Of a stretch of 64,000 bases of DNA, positions 24,802 to 34,865 are shown one piece after another. The translations under genes were made by a program, and so were the position numbers. This stretch comes from an uncultured Clostridia bacterium (GTDB taxonomy: Bacteria > Bacillota > Clostridia > UMGS1883): the NCBI GenBank assembly GCA_947589005.1, contig CANPZO010000001.1, positions 124,001 through 188,000 on the forward strand, in the 5' to 3' direction. The notes under the pieces were generated by a model that ran no database searches, was not told the DNA's origin, and saw only the letters and a list, made by a program, of their open reading frames with translations. How positions within the stretch are numbered: position 1 is the first letter of the stretch; each line of letters starts with the position of its first letter.

Positions 24802-26130
24802 ATGTTCAAAAAGGACTTCATATGGGGCACCGCGACGGCGGCATACCAAATCGAGGGCGGCTGTGCCGACGGCGGACGCACGCCCTCCACCTGGGATATT
24901 TTTTCCCACCAAAAGGGCAAGACCCACGAAGGCGCCAACGGCGACGTTGCCTGCGACAGCTATCACCGCTGGCGCGAGGACGTGGAGTTGATGAAGGGGC
25001 TGGGGGTCAACGCCTACCGCTTTTCCATTTCATGGAACCGCATTTTACCGGAAGGCACGGGCAAAATAAACGAGGACGGAATTGACTATTACCGCCAACT
25101 GGCCGAGGAGCTGTTAAAGAACGGCATAACGCCTTACGCCACGCTTTTCCACTGGGACTACCCCTATTGCCTTTACCGCAGGGGCGGGTGGATGAATCCG
25201 GACAGCTCAAAGTGGTTCGGCGAGTACGCCGCCGCCGTGGGCCGGCGGATGGGCGGCCTTATCAAGCACTTCATTCCCTTCAACGAGCCGCAGTGCTTTA
25301 TCGGGCTGGGCCATCAGAGCGGCACCCACGCCCCCGGGCTCAGGCTTGACGAGCCGGACCTTTCTCACTGCATACACAACGTCCTCCTCTCTAACGGACG
25401 CGCAATTCAGGCGCTGCGGGCGGAAGTGGACGGCGCGGTCTGCGGCTTTGCCAACTGCGGCGGCGCGGCCATGCCAAAGACCAATTCCGAGGCCGACATT
25501 AAGGCGGCCTACGACTGGATGTTTGGCGGCTGCGGAATGTGGGACGATCGTCTGTGGATGGACCCCATGTACCTCGGCATATATCCCGAGACCCTCGTCC
25601 ACACCCTTGGCGAACCGTCGATTGGGGATATGAGGATAATTTCCGAGCGTCCCGACTTTGTGGGAATAAACATCTACCAGTCCGACGAGATAGCCGCCGG
25701 TCCCGACGGCAGACCATATAACGCCGGTCACTGTCAGGGCCACCCCCGTACCTCCATGGACTGGGCCGTAACTCCCGACTGTCTGTACTGGGCGGCTAAA
25801 TTCCTGTACGAAAGGTACAAGCTCCCGATAATCGTCACCGAAAACGGAATGTCCAACAACGACGTTATCACTCCCGACGGAAAATGCCACGACCCACAGC
25901 GCGTTGAGTATCTGCGCGGCCACCTGGCCGGACTTAAAAGGGCCGCCGCCGAGGGCGTGGATGTGGCGGGCTACTTCCAGTGGTCGCTTTTGGACAACTT
26001 TGAGTGGGCCGACGGATACAATCAGCGTTTCGGTCTGGTGTACGTGGACTACGCCACCTGCGGCCGAACGCCCAAGGATTCGGCGGAGTTTTTCGCAAGT
26101 GTTGTCAAATCGAACGGGGAAATTTTGTGA
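24802..26130 (+). CDS. GH1 beta-glucosidase
   Basis: 442 residues, standard GH1 length and no signal peptide, so cytosolic. Hydrolyses aryl- or alkyl-beta-glucosides and cello-oligosaccharides or related beta-galactosides; no 6-phospho-specific residues were assessed. N-terminal FIWGTATAAYQIEGG signature, acid/base Glu in FIPFNEPQCF, nucleophile Glu in PIIVTENGMS, and the C-terminal WSLLDNFEWADGYNQRFGLVYVDY block. The ATG at 24802 lies 8 nt after AAGGAAG; the GTG at 24793 is too close to the SD. Monocistronic. Confidence 0.96.
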   Translation: MFKKDFIWGTATAAYQIEGGCADGGRTPSTWDIFSHQKGKTHEGANGDVACDSYHRWREDVELMKGLGVNAYRFSISWNRILPEGTGKINEDGIDYYRQLAEELLKNGITPYATLFHWDYPYCLYRRGGWMNPDSSKWFGEYAAAVGRRMGGLIKHFIPFNEPQCFIGLGHQSGTHAPGLRLDEPDLSHCIHNVLLSNGRAIQALRAEVDGAVCGFANCGGAAMPKTNSEADIKAAYDWMFGGCGMWDDRLWMDPMYLGIYPETLVHTLGEPSIGDMRIISERPDFVGINIYQSDEIAAGPDGRPYNAGHCQGHPRTSMDWAVTPDCLYWAAKFLYERYKLPIIVTENGMSNNDVITPDGKCHDPQRVEYLRGHLAGLKRAAAEGVDVAGYFQWSLLDNFEWADGYNQRFGLVYVDYATCGRTPKDSAEFFASVVKSNGEIL

Positions 26131-26156
26131 GCCGTGAGGACGCCATGGCCCGTTCA

Positions 26157-26191
26157 ATTGTAAACCTTGGTTGTAGTATTTGGTTCACAAT
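26157..26191 (+). promoter_or_regulatory. BirA-like operator upstream of bioY
   Basis: ATTGTAAACC (26157-26166), 15-nt spacer, GGTTCACAAT (26182-26191). This is the known biotin-repressor box arrangement (TTGTNAACC-N14-16-GGTTNACAA). It lies about 55 nt before the -35 of bioY. A second half-site-like GGTTAACAAT (26221-26230) lies nearer the promoter, in a 7-bp palindrome. Confidence 0.7.
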
Positions 26192-26246
26192 CTGTTTTAT
26201 ATACTGTTTTTAAATTGTTCGGTTAACAATTTTTCGCTGAACTATA

Positions 26247-26275
26247 TTGACATGACCTCCGAATTAACTTATAAT
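26247..26275 (+). promoter_or_regulatory. bioY promoter
   Basis: TTGACA (26247-26252), 17 nt, TATAAT (26270-26275): consensus on both boxes. Confidence 0.85.
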
Positions 26276-26306
26276 ATTAACAAATGTTTTTTTGGAGGAC
26301 ATAATC

Positions 26307-26840
26307 ATGAAAAAATTCACGACTAAGGACCTTGCTGTATGCGGCCTGATGGCCGCGGTAATGTGCGTATGCTCGATGTTCACTATCCCCGCGGGGCCGG
26401 TTTCCATCACGCTAAGCGTGTTCGGGGTGCTGCTTTCGGCGGTCATGCTCGGCCGTAACCGCGCCGTCATTGCCACGGCGGTATTTATCCTGCTGGGCGC
26501 GATGGGTCTGCCGGTGTTCAGCGGTATGCGCGGCGGCTTCGGTATGCTGACCGGGCCGACCGGCGGCTACATCTGGGCATACATACCCATGGCCTTAATT
26601 GTCGGTTTGACCGGCGACAAAGTAACCGGTAAATTCCGTTTCCCTGCTGTGATAGGCGCATGCTTCGCGGGGGCGGCCATATGCGACCTCCTCGGCACCG
26701 CGCAGTATGCGCTGGTCACGGACACGGGCTTCGGCGCGGCACTGGCCGTATGCTTCGCGCCGTTTATCGCCCTCGACTGCGCAAAGGGAACCGTGGCGGC
26801 GCTGCTCGGACTTAAGATAAGAAAAATACTTCGGCTTTAA
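26307..26840 (+). CDS. bioY: BioY biotin transporter S component
   Basis: 177 residues, six predicted membrane helices, full BioY length. Substrate-binding unit of an ECF-type vitamin transporter. Typical motifs: an AALMAV-type first helix (DLAVCGLMAAVMCVCSMFTIP), PVSITLSVFGVLLSAVML, GAMGLPVFSGMRGG and LTGPTGGYIWAY. No biotin synthesis genes are in the window, consistent with scavenging. The upstream BirA box and consensus promoter indicate repression by biotin. ATG 26307 follows TTGGAGGA. exoA starts 18 bp downstream and could be read through. Confidence 0.95.
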   Translation: MKKFTTKDLAVCGLMAAVMCVCSMFTIPAGPVSITLSVFGVLLSAVMLGRNRAVIATAVFILLGAMGLPVFSGMRGGFGMLTGPTGGYIWAYIPMALIVGLTGDKVTGKFRFPAVIGACFAGAAICDLLGTAQYALVTDTGFGAALAVCFAPFIALDCAKGTVAALLGLKIRKILRL

Positions 26841-26858
26841 GCCGGAAAGGATACACTT

Positions 26859-27629
26859 ATGAAATTCATATCGTGGAACGTCAACGGCCTGCGGGCCTGC
26901 ATGAACAAAGGCTTCGCCGAGTTTTTCGCTCAGGCGGACGCGGACTTTTTCTGCGTTCAGGAGACCAAGCTTCAGGAGGGACAGATAGACTTCGCCCCCG
27001 AGGGCTACCACAGCTACTGGAACTACGCCGAAAAAAAGGGCTACAGCGGCACGGCCGTGTTTACCAGGCATGAGCCGAAAAGCGTTACTTACGGCATCGG
27101 CATCGATGAGCATGACCACGAGGGCAGAGTGATAACCCTCGAATACGAGAACTTCTACGTTGTCACCGTCTACACCCCCAACGCCCAGGACGAGTTGAAA
27201 AGGCTCAACTACCGCATGAGGTGGGAGGACGATTTTCTGGCCTACCTCAAGGGCCTTAACGCGAAAAAGCAGGTGCTGTTCGCCGGCGACCTGAATGTTG
27301 CCCACAAGGAAATCGACCTGAAAAACCCCAAGACCAACCGCCGCAATCCGGGCTTCACCGACGAGGAGAGGGGAAAATTCACCGCCGTTGTGGAAAACGG
27401 CTTCAAGGACACCTTCCGCTCCCTCTATCCCGACACGGAAAACGTCTATTCCTGGTGGTCATACCGCTTTAAGGCCAGAGAAAAGAACGTCGGCTGGCGC
27501 ATCGACTACTGGTGCGTGTCCGAAAATATGCCCATCGTTGACGCGCTGATTTACACCGACGTATACGGCAGCGACCACTGCCCCGTGGGTTTGATTGTGG
27601 ACGAAAAGGAGGCCGGGCTCATTGTATGA
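26859..27629 (+). CDS. exoA: exodeoxyribonuclease III (AP endonuclease)
   Basis: 256 residues. Endonuclease/exonuclease/phosphatase-fold enzyme acting on abasic sites in base excision repair. Motifs: [26 protein letters not shown] (metal-binding Glu), [19 protein letters not shown] (catalytic Asp/Asn), [10 protein letters not shown] and the C-terminal GSDHCPVGL (catalytic Asp-His). All key residues present. It overlaps the downstream rsmA start by 8 nt. Confidence 0.97.
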   Translation: MKFISWNVNGLRACMNKGFAEFFAQADADFFCVQETKLQEGQIDFAPEGYHSYWNYAEKKGYSGTAVFTRHEPKSVTYGIGIDEHDHEGRVITLEYENFYVVTVYTPNAQDELKRLNYRMRWEDDFLAYLKGLNAKKQVLFAGDLNVAHKEIDLKNPKTNRRNPGFTDEERGKFTAVVENGFKDTFRSLYPDTENVYSWWSYRFKAREKNVGWRIDYWCVSENMPIVDALIYTDVYGSDHCPVGLIVDEKEAGLIV

Positions 27630-28494
27630 CCTCACCGACCCCAAAATAATTAAGAGCCTGTGCGCGCGGTTCGGCTTCACCTTTTCCAAAGGCATGGGAC
27701 AGAACTTCATCACCGACCCGTCGGTGCTCATGAATATTGCCGCCAGAGCAACGGACGGCGCGGACGGAGTCATCGAGATAGGCCCCGGCTTCGGCAGCCT
27801 TACGGCGGCGCTGGCCTCCAAGGCCGAAAAGGTCACTGCCATCGAGCTGGACCGCCGCCTGGAGCCGGTACTAAAGGAGACCCTTGCCGGCTTCAACAAT
27901 ATAGATATCATCTGGCGGGACTGCCTTAAGGTAGATTTCAACGAGCTGCTCAACACCCGCTTTGCCGGAATGAGCGTCAGCGTGGCCGCCAATCTCCCCT
28001 ACTACATCACCACTCCGATTTTGATGAATTTGATTGAAAGCCGCTGCCCCTTCAGGCGCATCATAGTCATGGTCCAGAAGGAAGTGGCCCAAAGGCTCTG
28101 CGCCGCTCCCGGCGGCAAGGATTACGGCGCGGTGACGGTCACAACGCAGTATTATACAAAGCCCGAAATTTTGGAGATTGTCCCCGCCTCAAGCTTTATC
28201 CCCGCCCCCAAGGTGGACAGCGCCGTCGTCTCTCTGGAGCTGCGCGGCGAGCCCGCAGTAAAGATAAAAAACGAGAAAATTTTCTTCGCCCTTGTCAAGG
28301 CGGCCTTTTCTCAAAGGCGCAAGACCCTCGTCAACTGCCTTATGAGCAGTGGAAAATTCGGCGGCAAAGAAACGATAGAACGTGCGATATCCTCTCTCGG
28401 CAAAGACCTTCGTCTTCGGGGTGAGACACTAAGTATAGAAGAATTCGCTTTTTTGAGCGACTTTTTTGTACAAAATGTAGAATTTGAAAACTAA
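27622..28494 (+). CDS. rsmA: 16S rRNA (adenine1518/1519-N6)-dimethyltransferase
   Basis: 290 residues. KsgA/RsmA dimethylates two adjacent adenines in the 16S 3'-terminal hairpin. Class-I SAM motifs: [45 protein letters not shown] (NLPY catalytic loop) and [15 protein letters not shown] choose the TTG at 27622 because AAGGAGG lies 9 nt upstream and the length then matches the family; another TTG at 27595 precedes the SD. It overlaps the exoA stop, so coupled translation is likely. Confidence 0.95.
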   Translation: MYDLTDPKIIKSLCARFGFTFSKGMGQNFITDPSVLMNIAARATDGADGVIEIGPGFGSLTAALASKAEKVTAIELDRRLEPVLKETLAGFNNIDIIWRDCLKVDFNELLNTRFAGMSVSVAANLPYYITTPILMNLIESRCPFRRIIVMVQKEVAQRLCAAPGGKDYGAVTVTTQYYTKPEILEIVPASSFIPAPKVDSAVVSLELRGEPAVKIKNEKIFFALVKAAFSQRRKTLVNCLMSSGKFGGKETIERAISSLGKDLRLRGETLSIEEFAFLSDFFVQNVEFEN

Positions 28495-28517
28495 CTGTGA
28501 ATTTACAAAAAAAGTGA

Positions 28518-28546
28518 TAGACAAATTTCCGATTTTGATGTATAAT
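28518..28546 (+). promoter_or_regulatory. pckG promoter
   Basis: TAGACA (28518-28523), 17 nt, TATAAT (28541-28546) with TG one base before it (extended -10). Confidence 0.65.
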
Positions 28547-28598
28547 GTTAAGCGGTAAAAGTTGGAGTAAAATTCACTACCATGAAAGGAGATTTGTC

Positions 28599-30350
28599 AT
28601 GACAACAAATCAGAAAGTATTGACTTGGCTTGAAGAAATGAAAGCCCTCACTCAGCCGGACAATGTGGTCTGGATAGACGGCAGCGAGGCTCAGCTCGAT
28701 GCCCTTCGTGAGGAAGGCGTTTCTACAGGCGAACTTATTAAGCTCAACGAGGAAAAGCTCCCCGGCTGCTACCTTCACCGCACCGCTGAAAACGACGTGG
28801 CCCGCGTGGAGGACCGCACCTTTATATGCACAACCAAGCGCGAGGACGCCGGCCCCACCAACAACTGGATGGCCCCCGCCGAAATGTACGCCATGCTCAG
28901 AAAGATATACGACGGCTCCATGAAAGGCCGCACAATGTATGTTGTGCCCTATATCATGGGTCCCGCGGGCTCTCCCTTCAGCAAGGTGGGCATTGAGCTT
29001 ACGGACAGCATTTATGTTGTGCTCAACATGAACATCATGACCCGCATGGGCCAGATAGCTCTTGACGAGCTTGGCGACGGGGACTTTGTAAAGTGCCTGC
29101 ACGCCAAGTGCGACGTCGACCCCGAGAAGAGATACATCGTTCAGTTCCCCGAGGACAACACCATCTGGAGCTGCAACAGCGCTTACGGCGGCAACGTGCT
29201 TCTGGGCAAGAAGTGCTTCGCCCTGCGCATAGCCTCCTACATGGGCTATAAGGAGGGCTGGATGGCCGAGCATATGCTCATCCTCGGCCTTACCAATCCC
29301 GCCGGAGAGAAGAAGTACGTTGCGGCGGCTTTCCCCTCCGCCTGCGGCAAGACCAACCTCGCCATGCTCATTCCTCCCGAGGTTCTGGGCGATTACAAAA
29401 TCGAGACAGTCGGCGACGACATCGCCTGGATACGCATCGGCGAGGACGGCCGTCTCTGGGCCATCAATCCCGAGGCGGGCTTCTTCGGCGTAGCTCCCGG
29501 CACCAGCGAAAAGACCAACTACAACGCCCTTGAGGCCACAAAGAAGAACACCATATTCACCAACGTCGCCCTCTGCGACGACGGCACCGTTTGGTGGGAG
29601 GGTCTCACCAAGGAGGCTCCCACCCACTGCATCGACTGGCTGGGCAAGGAATGGACTCCCGAAAGCGGCACCAAGGCCGCTCATCCCAATAGCCGCTTCA
29701 CGGCTCCCGCGGTCAACTGCCCCTGCATCAGCCCCGAGTTTGAGGCTCCGAAGGGCGTTCCGCTGAGCGCCATAATCTTTGGCGGCCGCCGCGCCAAGTC
29801 CGCCCCCCTGGTATATCAGTCCTTCGACTGGAACCACGGCGTGTTTGTAGGCGCGACCATGGCCTCCGAGACTACCGCCGCCGCGACCGGCGCAACCGGC
29901 GTTGTTCGCCGCGACCCCATGGCCATGCGTCCCTTCTGCGGCTACAACATGGGAGACTATTTCCAGCACTGGATTGACATGGGTCACAAGCCCGAGCTCA
30001 CCAATCCTCCCAAAATTTTCCACGTAAACTGGTTCCGCCGGGACGACGAGGGCAACTTTATGTGGCCCGGCTTCGGCGACAACATGAGGGTGCTCAACTG
30101 GATACTTGACCGCTGCGACGGCAAGGTAGACGCCACCGAAACGCCCATCGGTTACGTGCCCAAGAAGGAGGACCTTAACCTCACCGGCCTTGACATCGAC
30201 GACAAAACTCTCACCGAGCTTCTCAGCGTTGACAAGGACGTATGGAGGGCCGAGCTTCCCGGCATCAAGGAGTATTTCTCCCAGTTCGGCGACAAGCTCC
30301 CCGCCGGTATTCAGGAGCAGCTTGACGCTCTCGAGGAGAGACTTAAATAA
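28599..30350 (+). CDS. pckG: phosphoenolpyruvate carboxykinase (GTP)
   Basis: 583 residues; GTP-dependent class (ATP class is about 540 and has a different P-loop). Interconverts oxaloacetate + GTP and PEP + CO2 + GDP in the cytosol. The P-loop/active-site signature [13 protein letters not shown] is clear, with [20 protein letters not shown]-like ([13 protein letters not shown]), [13 protein letters not shown] and [16 protein letters not shown]. In anaerobes it often works in the carboxylating direction for succinate or propionate formation. ATG 28599 follows GAAAGGAG; upstream in-frame codons lack an SD. Own promoter. Confidence 0.97.
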   Translation: MTTNQKVLTWLEEMKALTQPDNVVWIDGSEAQLDALREEGVSTGELIKLNEEKLPGCYLHRTAENDVARVEDRTFICTTKREDAGPTNNWMAPAEMYAMLRKIYDGSMKGRTMYVVPYIMGPAGSPFSKVGIELTDSIYVVLNMNIMTRMGQIALDELGDGDFVKCLHAKCDVDPEKRYIVQFPEDNTIWSCNSAYGGNVLLGKKCFALRIASYMGYKEGWMAEHMLILGLTNPAGEKKYVAAAFPSACGKTNLAMLIPPEVLGDYKIETVGDDIAWIRIGEDGRLWAINPEAGFFGVAPGTSEKTNYNALEATKKNTIFTNVALCDDGTVWWEGLTKEAPTHCIDWLGKEWTPESGTKAAHPNSRFTAPAVNCPCISPEFEAPKGVPLSAIIFGGRRAKSAPLVYQSFDWNHGVFVGATMASETTAAATGATGVVRRDPMAMRPFCGYNMGDYFQHWIDMGHKPELTNPPKIFHVNWFRRDDEGNFMWPGFGDNMRVLNWILDRCDGKVDATETPIGYVPKKEDLNLTGLDIDDKTLTELLSVDKDVWRAELPGIKEYFSQFGDKLPAGIQEQLDALEERLK

Positions 30351-30845
30351 TTCATAGACGGGGCTGTAAAAAAATGGCGCAGACCGTTCAAGGGCGTAAT
30401 GCTTTGAATTTATAATTTATATTGAAAATTCAAGTAACCAAAGTAAGGCAACTAAATTTATGTGGAAACCCCGCCTTTTTGCAAAAGGCGGGGTTTCTCA
30501 AATTTATGCCCTTGAACTACGAACGAAAATCACCCTCGGCGTACCTATGTACGCCGTCGGGAGAGCCTGCTCGGCGGCTTGGCCGCCTGCGCGGGCTGAT
30601 TTTCGTCCGTTCTGCGCGATTTTTTCGGCCAGCCCCTGTGCCTCCAGATTACATAACGAGTTTTTTACAGCCCTTTTACTATGCCGAGACGCTTATTTGT
30701 CATTTTGACTTATCGGCGCGCAATAATATCACAAAATCAAATATATAGGTCAAAAATCATAATGTAAAGCAAAGCGCATATATGTTACAATTAAAATAAG
30801 ATAAGTATATCAAAAAGGAGAATTAATCAAAAAAGGGGAGTTAAA
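30351..30845. other. intergenic region holding repeat copy A, between pckG and PL11
   Basis: 495 bases without a gene. It contains one full copy (30360-30673) of an intergenic repeat bounded by GGGGCTGTAAAAAA and TTTTTTACAGCCC, an embedded perfect hairpin (GAAACCCCGCCTTTT / AAAAGGCGGGGTTTC, 30466-30498) and the structured core at 30520-30609. 30674-30845 is AT-rich and should carry the PL11 promoter; only a weak TACAAT near 30787 was noticed. Short reading frames here are not believable genes. Confidence 0.7.
30360..30673. repeat. intergenic repeat, copy A
   Basis: Left end GGGGCTGTAAAAAAATGGCGC, right end TTTTTTACAGCCC in inverted orientation. The section 30504-30655 is about 90% identical to 35124-35275. 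It includes a core with nested stems (outer CGAACGAAAATCA paired with TGATTTTCGTCCG). The left 21-mer recurs at 34870 and, inverted, at 57872. I do not recognise the family. Confidence 0.7.
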
Positions 30846-33800
30846 ATGAAAAGAAAATTTATGAGCCTGATGACAGCCATGGCTATGACGGCGGCCTTTT
30901 TACCGGCGGTATCAATGGGCGCCGAAGCGAAGGCGCCGCGATATCAGACCACCGCCCGACAGATGGAAAAGCTCAACCGCGGCCTCATAGCCGTCCGAAC
31001 CTACGACGCCCCGCGCAACGGAATATCGAACGGAGTTTACCTGTCGTGGCGGCTTTTGGGTGACGAAAGCCTCGAGAACCAGGCCTTTGACATTTACAAA
31101 AACGGCACAAAAATCTATACCACCGGTCCCCACGACGCGACAAACTATACCGACCGAACCGGCACGGAAAACGATGTTTACAATGTGGTAAAGGCCGGGG
31201 CTTCGGCCTCGGAGGAACCGGGAGTAAAAGCCTTACCCGAGGGCAACCACACCGCCCGCGGCAGTCTTGTGGGCAACGGCAGCGAGGCCAACTCCTTCAC
31301 CTGGGTGGACATTCCTCTCGTCCGGCCCGCCGACGTTAAAAATCATGGCGGAAAAACCAGCGTATATTACGGCGACAACTGCGGCCCCAACGACGCCTCA
31401 GTGGGAGACCTGGACGGCGACGGGGATTACGAGCTTGTCCTAAAGTGGGACCCCAGCGACTCTAAGGACAGCGCAGGCAGCGGCTATACCGGCAACGTCT
31501 ATATCGACGCTTATGAAATAAGCCCTGACAACGGCGGATATATGTGGCGCATCGACCTGGGCAAGAATATACGCGCCGGCGCACACTATACCCAGTTCAT
31601 GGTCTATGATTTGGACGGCGACGGCAAAAGCGAGGTGGCCATGAAAACCGCCCCCGGTTCCCTTGACGGCAAGGGACTGTACGTCAATCGGGTGCTTGAC
31701 AGGCCACTTGTCGCCGGCGTTGACAACAACGACAAGGTCTACCTCAGCGGCAAGGGCGTTCCCACCGGCGGCGGCGAATACCTGACAGTCTTTGACGGCG
31801 AGACCGGCGAGGCCCTGTACACCACCGACTATATCTCCCGTGACGCGGGGGATTGGGGCGACAGTAAGTTCAACCGCAGCGAGCGTTATCTGGCCGCGGT
31901 GGCCTACCTGAACGGCGAAACCCCCTCCCTCATCATGTGTCGCGGCTACTATAACCGGGCTATGGTCCGGGCCTATGATTGGGACGGCGGCAGCCTTAAT
32001 CTCATTTGGGAGCACAACGGCGACTCCAAGCGCGACGACTCCCTCTACGGTCAGGGCAACCACAACCTTTCCGTCGCCGACGTGGACAACGACGGCAAAG
32101 ATGAGATAGTGTACGGCAGCGCCGTGCTCGATGACGACGGCAGGGCCATCGGCAACACAAAAATGGGCCACGGCGACGCCATGCACGTCAGCGACTTCAA
32201 CAACGACGGCGTGCAGGAGGTATTTTCCGTAAAGGAGGATTCCGGCGGCTACAGCAGGTCGGAGGATTTCCGAGTGGCGGCCACGGGACAGGCCATATAT
32301 TCCAAAAAATACAACGCCGACAATGGCCGCGGTTTAATGGTAAACGCGGACGACGGCTACGCCGCCTCCCATCCCAACGCCCTATCCATCGGCTGGAGCG
32401 CCTCGGGCGGCGAGGCCCATGACCTGACCGGCGGAAACATCGGCGCAAAGCCGGGCACCAACTCCCGCATGATGACCAATTTTGCCGTTTACTGGGACGG
32501 CGATTTGGGACGGGAGCTTTTGGACGACAACCAGCTTGCAAAGTACCACGCCGACGGGGGCTGGACGGGACGGTTCTATAACGACGGCCAGGGCTATATC
32601 CCCGGCTCCTCAAACAACAGCTCGAAGCAGACTCCCTGCCTGTCCGCCGACCTTTGGGGCGATTGGCGGGAGGAAATAATAATGAGGGTAGGCAACGGCG
32701 AGAACGAAGTTCCCTGTCTGCGCATCTTCACCTCTACCCTGCCGACCGCGTACCGGCTCACGACCCTGATGCACGACTGTCAGTACCGCCTTGGCGTGGC
32801 GTGGCAGAACGTGGCCTACAATCAGCCGCCCCACACCAGCTACTACATCGGCTCAGCTGCGCTGGCAAAGGATGCTAACGGCGCCACGCTGAACTATCTT
32901 GCTCCGGAGGTACCCTTTACGACTGTGCGTTATGCCGAGCAGGTGCCGGTCAGCGGCATTGAAATGGCGGAGGACAGTATAAGCGTGAAGGCCGGCGGCA
33001 CTTACCGGCTGACGGCGAAGGTCCTGCCCGAAAACGCCACCAGCCGCGGCGTGACCTGGACCTCCGACAACGAAAGCGTGGCCACCGTCAGCGCCGGAAC
33101 GGTAACAGGCATATCTCCCGGCACCTGTACGGTTACCGCCGAAACGGTAGACGGGGGCTATACCGCGGAATGTTCCGTAACGGTCCTTCCGGTGCGCGTA
33201 ATCGACGCCATGGACAACTCCATATTCGAAAGCCCGAACACCGACGCGGAAACCTCCTTCACCGGCACCGCCAATTCCGCCGCTTTAAATCAGGCGGACG
33301 CCGTCACCGGCGGCGAGTTTTACCGTGACCTGACACCCGTTTACGGCGGCAGGGCAACGGTGTCCTTCACCTTCAACACCGGCGGCAAAAAGGATAAAAA
33401 CGACGCCTGGAACTGGGAGGGCCGGGAATACACCCTGGGGCTTGAGTTCCTGGACACGTCGTATAAAAACATCCTGACCCTGTCGCAGAGCTACGGCCCC
33501 ACCGCGCAAAAGACAATGAGTAAAATCGGGACGGACGCCGACGAGACGGTGGAAAACGGCTGGACCTCCTTCGGCACAGGAAGCGAAAATCCGCTGAACC
33601 GCAGCTCCACCACCTGGCACGTAACGCTGACGCTGGATTACGACGAGGGTAAGGCTACGGCGGAAATTTTGGGCAGCAACCGTGACATCGGCTACACGAG
33701 GACCTTCGGCATCGACGGTCAGAGCCTCCGCCGCATCCGCTGCCGCACTTCCGTTGACGGCGGCGGTGGAATTACGGCAGGGCCCTATCTGACCGATTTA

Positions 33801-34865
33801 AGCTACAATATTGTTACGGAATACGAAAATCCATCGGTCACCCTTGACGGGGTAACCGGCGGTACGGCCGACTACACTCTCGTTGGCGAGGGCACGGTTT
33901 ACGGGGCGCTGTACGACGGCGGCAAGCTGGCGGAGGCCGTCACGGGCAGCGACGGCAGGCTTAGCTTCGGTCAGGACATCGACGGCCGCAGTCTCAAGCT
34001 CTTCCTTTGGGACGGTATGAGGCCCCTTGCGCCCGACGTTGAAACAGCCGCCCCCCTGCACAGGTTGACCGTTACCTCGGCGGAAGCCTCGGACGAGCCG
34101 GAGGCTCAAAATCCCGCGAAAAACGCCTTTGACGGCGACCTTAATACCGTCTGGACCTCGCAGGGCACGCAAAATATCGTATTTGATTTGGGCGAACCCC
34201 ATCGGCTGACCTGTGCGGAGCTGGCCTTCAAGCTGTATGAGGACGACCGTACCATTCCCTACCGGCTGTACCTTTCTCCCGACGGTCAGAGCTGGTCGCG
34301 GATATACGGCGGCAACAGCCTGCCGTTCTACGACGGATATATAAGCGTGCCCATAAATTCGTCAATGAAGGCACGGTATGTTAAGGCTGAGTTCGACGGC
34401 AACACCGTAAGCAACTGGACCTCGCTGGCCGAGGCGGAGTTTTACGGCGCCGACATAGAGGAGACTGAAATAAAGGCGGTATCCGTCGCCGCCACCGACG
34501 AGCCGGAAGCCCAAAATCCCGCCGCAAACGCCGTGGACGGAAATCCGAACACCGTTTGGACCTCGCAGGGAACTCAGAGCATCACCCTTGATTTGGGCGA
34601 AATACGGCGGCTCACCGCCGTTGAAACGGTCTTCAAGCTCTATGAGGACGAGCGCACCATCCCGTTCCGCCTGTACATTTCCAAGGACAACAGCAGCTGG
34701 ACCTCTATCTACAGCGGCGGCAGTATTCCCTTATACGGCGGCAGCATTTCCGTTCGGCTCCTAACAGCCGCGGAAGCCCGCTATGTAAAGGCGGAATTTG
34801 ACGGCAACACCGTAAGCCGGTGGACCTCGCTGGCGGAAATAAGGGCGCTGGGATTGGAAAGGTAA
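30846..34865 (+). CDS. secreted PL11 rhamnogalacturonan lyase with Big2 and two F5/8C modules
   Basis: 1339 residues. Signal peptide, then the PL11 catalytic region (about 35-690): MEKLNRGLIAVRTYDAPRNG is the family entry motif, followed by propeller blades with Ca-binding repeats of the form DLDGDGDYELV and DVDNDGKDEIVYG. A Big2 Ig-like domain follows (about 700-782), then a beta-rich region (about 790-1000) and two F5/8 type C modules (about 1080-1205 and 1215-1338) that are close duplicates. It cleaves the RG-I backbone by beta-elimination outside the cell; GH105 products fit downstream. No anchoring signal at the C-terminus. Copies of the intergenic repeat flank the gene on both sides. 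Confidence 0.93.
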   Translation: MKRKFMSLMTAMAMTAAFLPAVSMGAEAKAPRYQTTARQMEKLNRGLIAVRTYDAPRNGISNGVYLSWRLLGDESLENQAFDIYKNGTKIYTTGPHDATNYTDRTGTENDVYNVVKAGASASEEPGVKALPEGNHTARGSLVGNGSEANSFTWVDIPLVRPADVKNHGGKTSVYYGDNCGPNDASVGDLDGDGDYELVLKWDPSDSKDSAGSGYTGNVYIDAYEISPDNGGYMWRIDLGKNIRAGAHYTQFMVYDLDGDGKSEVAMKTAPGSLDGKGLYVNRVLDRPLVAGVDNNDKVYLSGKGVPTGGGEYLTVFDGETGEALYTTDYISRDAGDWGDSKFNRSERYLAAVAYLNGETPSLIMCRGYYNRAMVRAYDWDGGSLNLIWEHNGDSKRDDSLYGQGNHNLSVADVDNDGKDEIVYGSAVLDDDGRAIGNTKMGHGDAMHVSDFNNDGVQEVFSVKEDSGGYSRSEDFRVAATGQAIYSKKYNADNGRGLMVNADDGYAASHPNALSIGWSASGGEAHDLTGGNIGAKPGTNSRMMTNFAVYWDGDLGRELLDDNQLAKYHADGGWTGRFYNDGQGYIPGSSNNSSKQTPCLSADLWGDWREEIIMRVGNGENEVPCLRIFTSTLPTAYRLTTLMHDCQYRLGVAWQNVAYNQPPHTSYYIGSAALAKDANGATLNYLAPEVPFTTVRYAEQVPVSGIEMAEDSISVKAGGTYRLTAKVLPENATSRGVTWTSDNESVATVSAGTVTGISPGTCTVTAETVDGGYTAECSVTVLPVRVIDAMDNSIFESPNTDAETSFTGTANSAALNQADAVTGGEFYRDLTPVYGGRATVSFTFNTGGKKDKNDAWNWEGREYTLGLEFLDTSYKNILTLSQSYGPTAQKTMSKIGTDADETVENGWTSFGTGSENPLNRSSTTWHVTLTLDYDEGKATAEILGSNRDIGYTRTFGIDGQSLRRIRCRTSVDGGGGITAGPYLTDLSYNIVTEYENPSVTLDGVTGGTADYTLVGEGTVYGALYDGGKLAEAVTGSDGRLSFGQDIDGRSLKLFLWDGMRPLAPDVETAAPLHRLTVTSAEASDEPEAQNPAKNAFDGDLNTVWTSQGTQNIVFDLGEPHRLTCAELAFKLYEDDRTIPYRLYLSPDGQSWSRIYGGNSLPFYDGYISVPINSSMKARYVKAEFDGNTVSNWTSLAEAEFYGADIEETEIKAVSVAATDEPEAQNPAANAVDGNPNTVWTSQGTQSITLDLGEIRRLTAVETVFKLYEDERTIPFRLYISKDNSSWTSIYSGGSIPLYGGSISVRLLTAAEARYVKAEFDGNTVSRWTSLAEIRALGLER

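Noticed and set aside
28548-30023. 491-codon minus-strand frame over pckG
   Set aside because: Antisense shadow with no start signal or recognisable sequence.
30422-30748. 108-codon plus frame between pckG and PL11, with a similar frame at 35126-35467
   Set aside because: Both translate the same intergenic repeat; shared sequence and stems explain the similarity better than a protein would. No SD.
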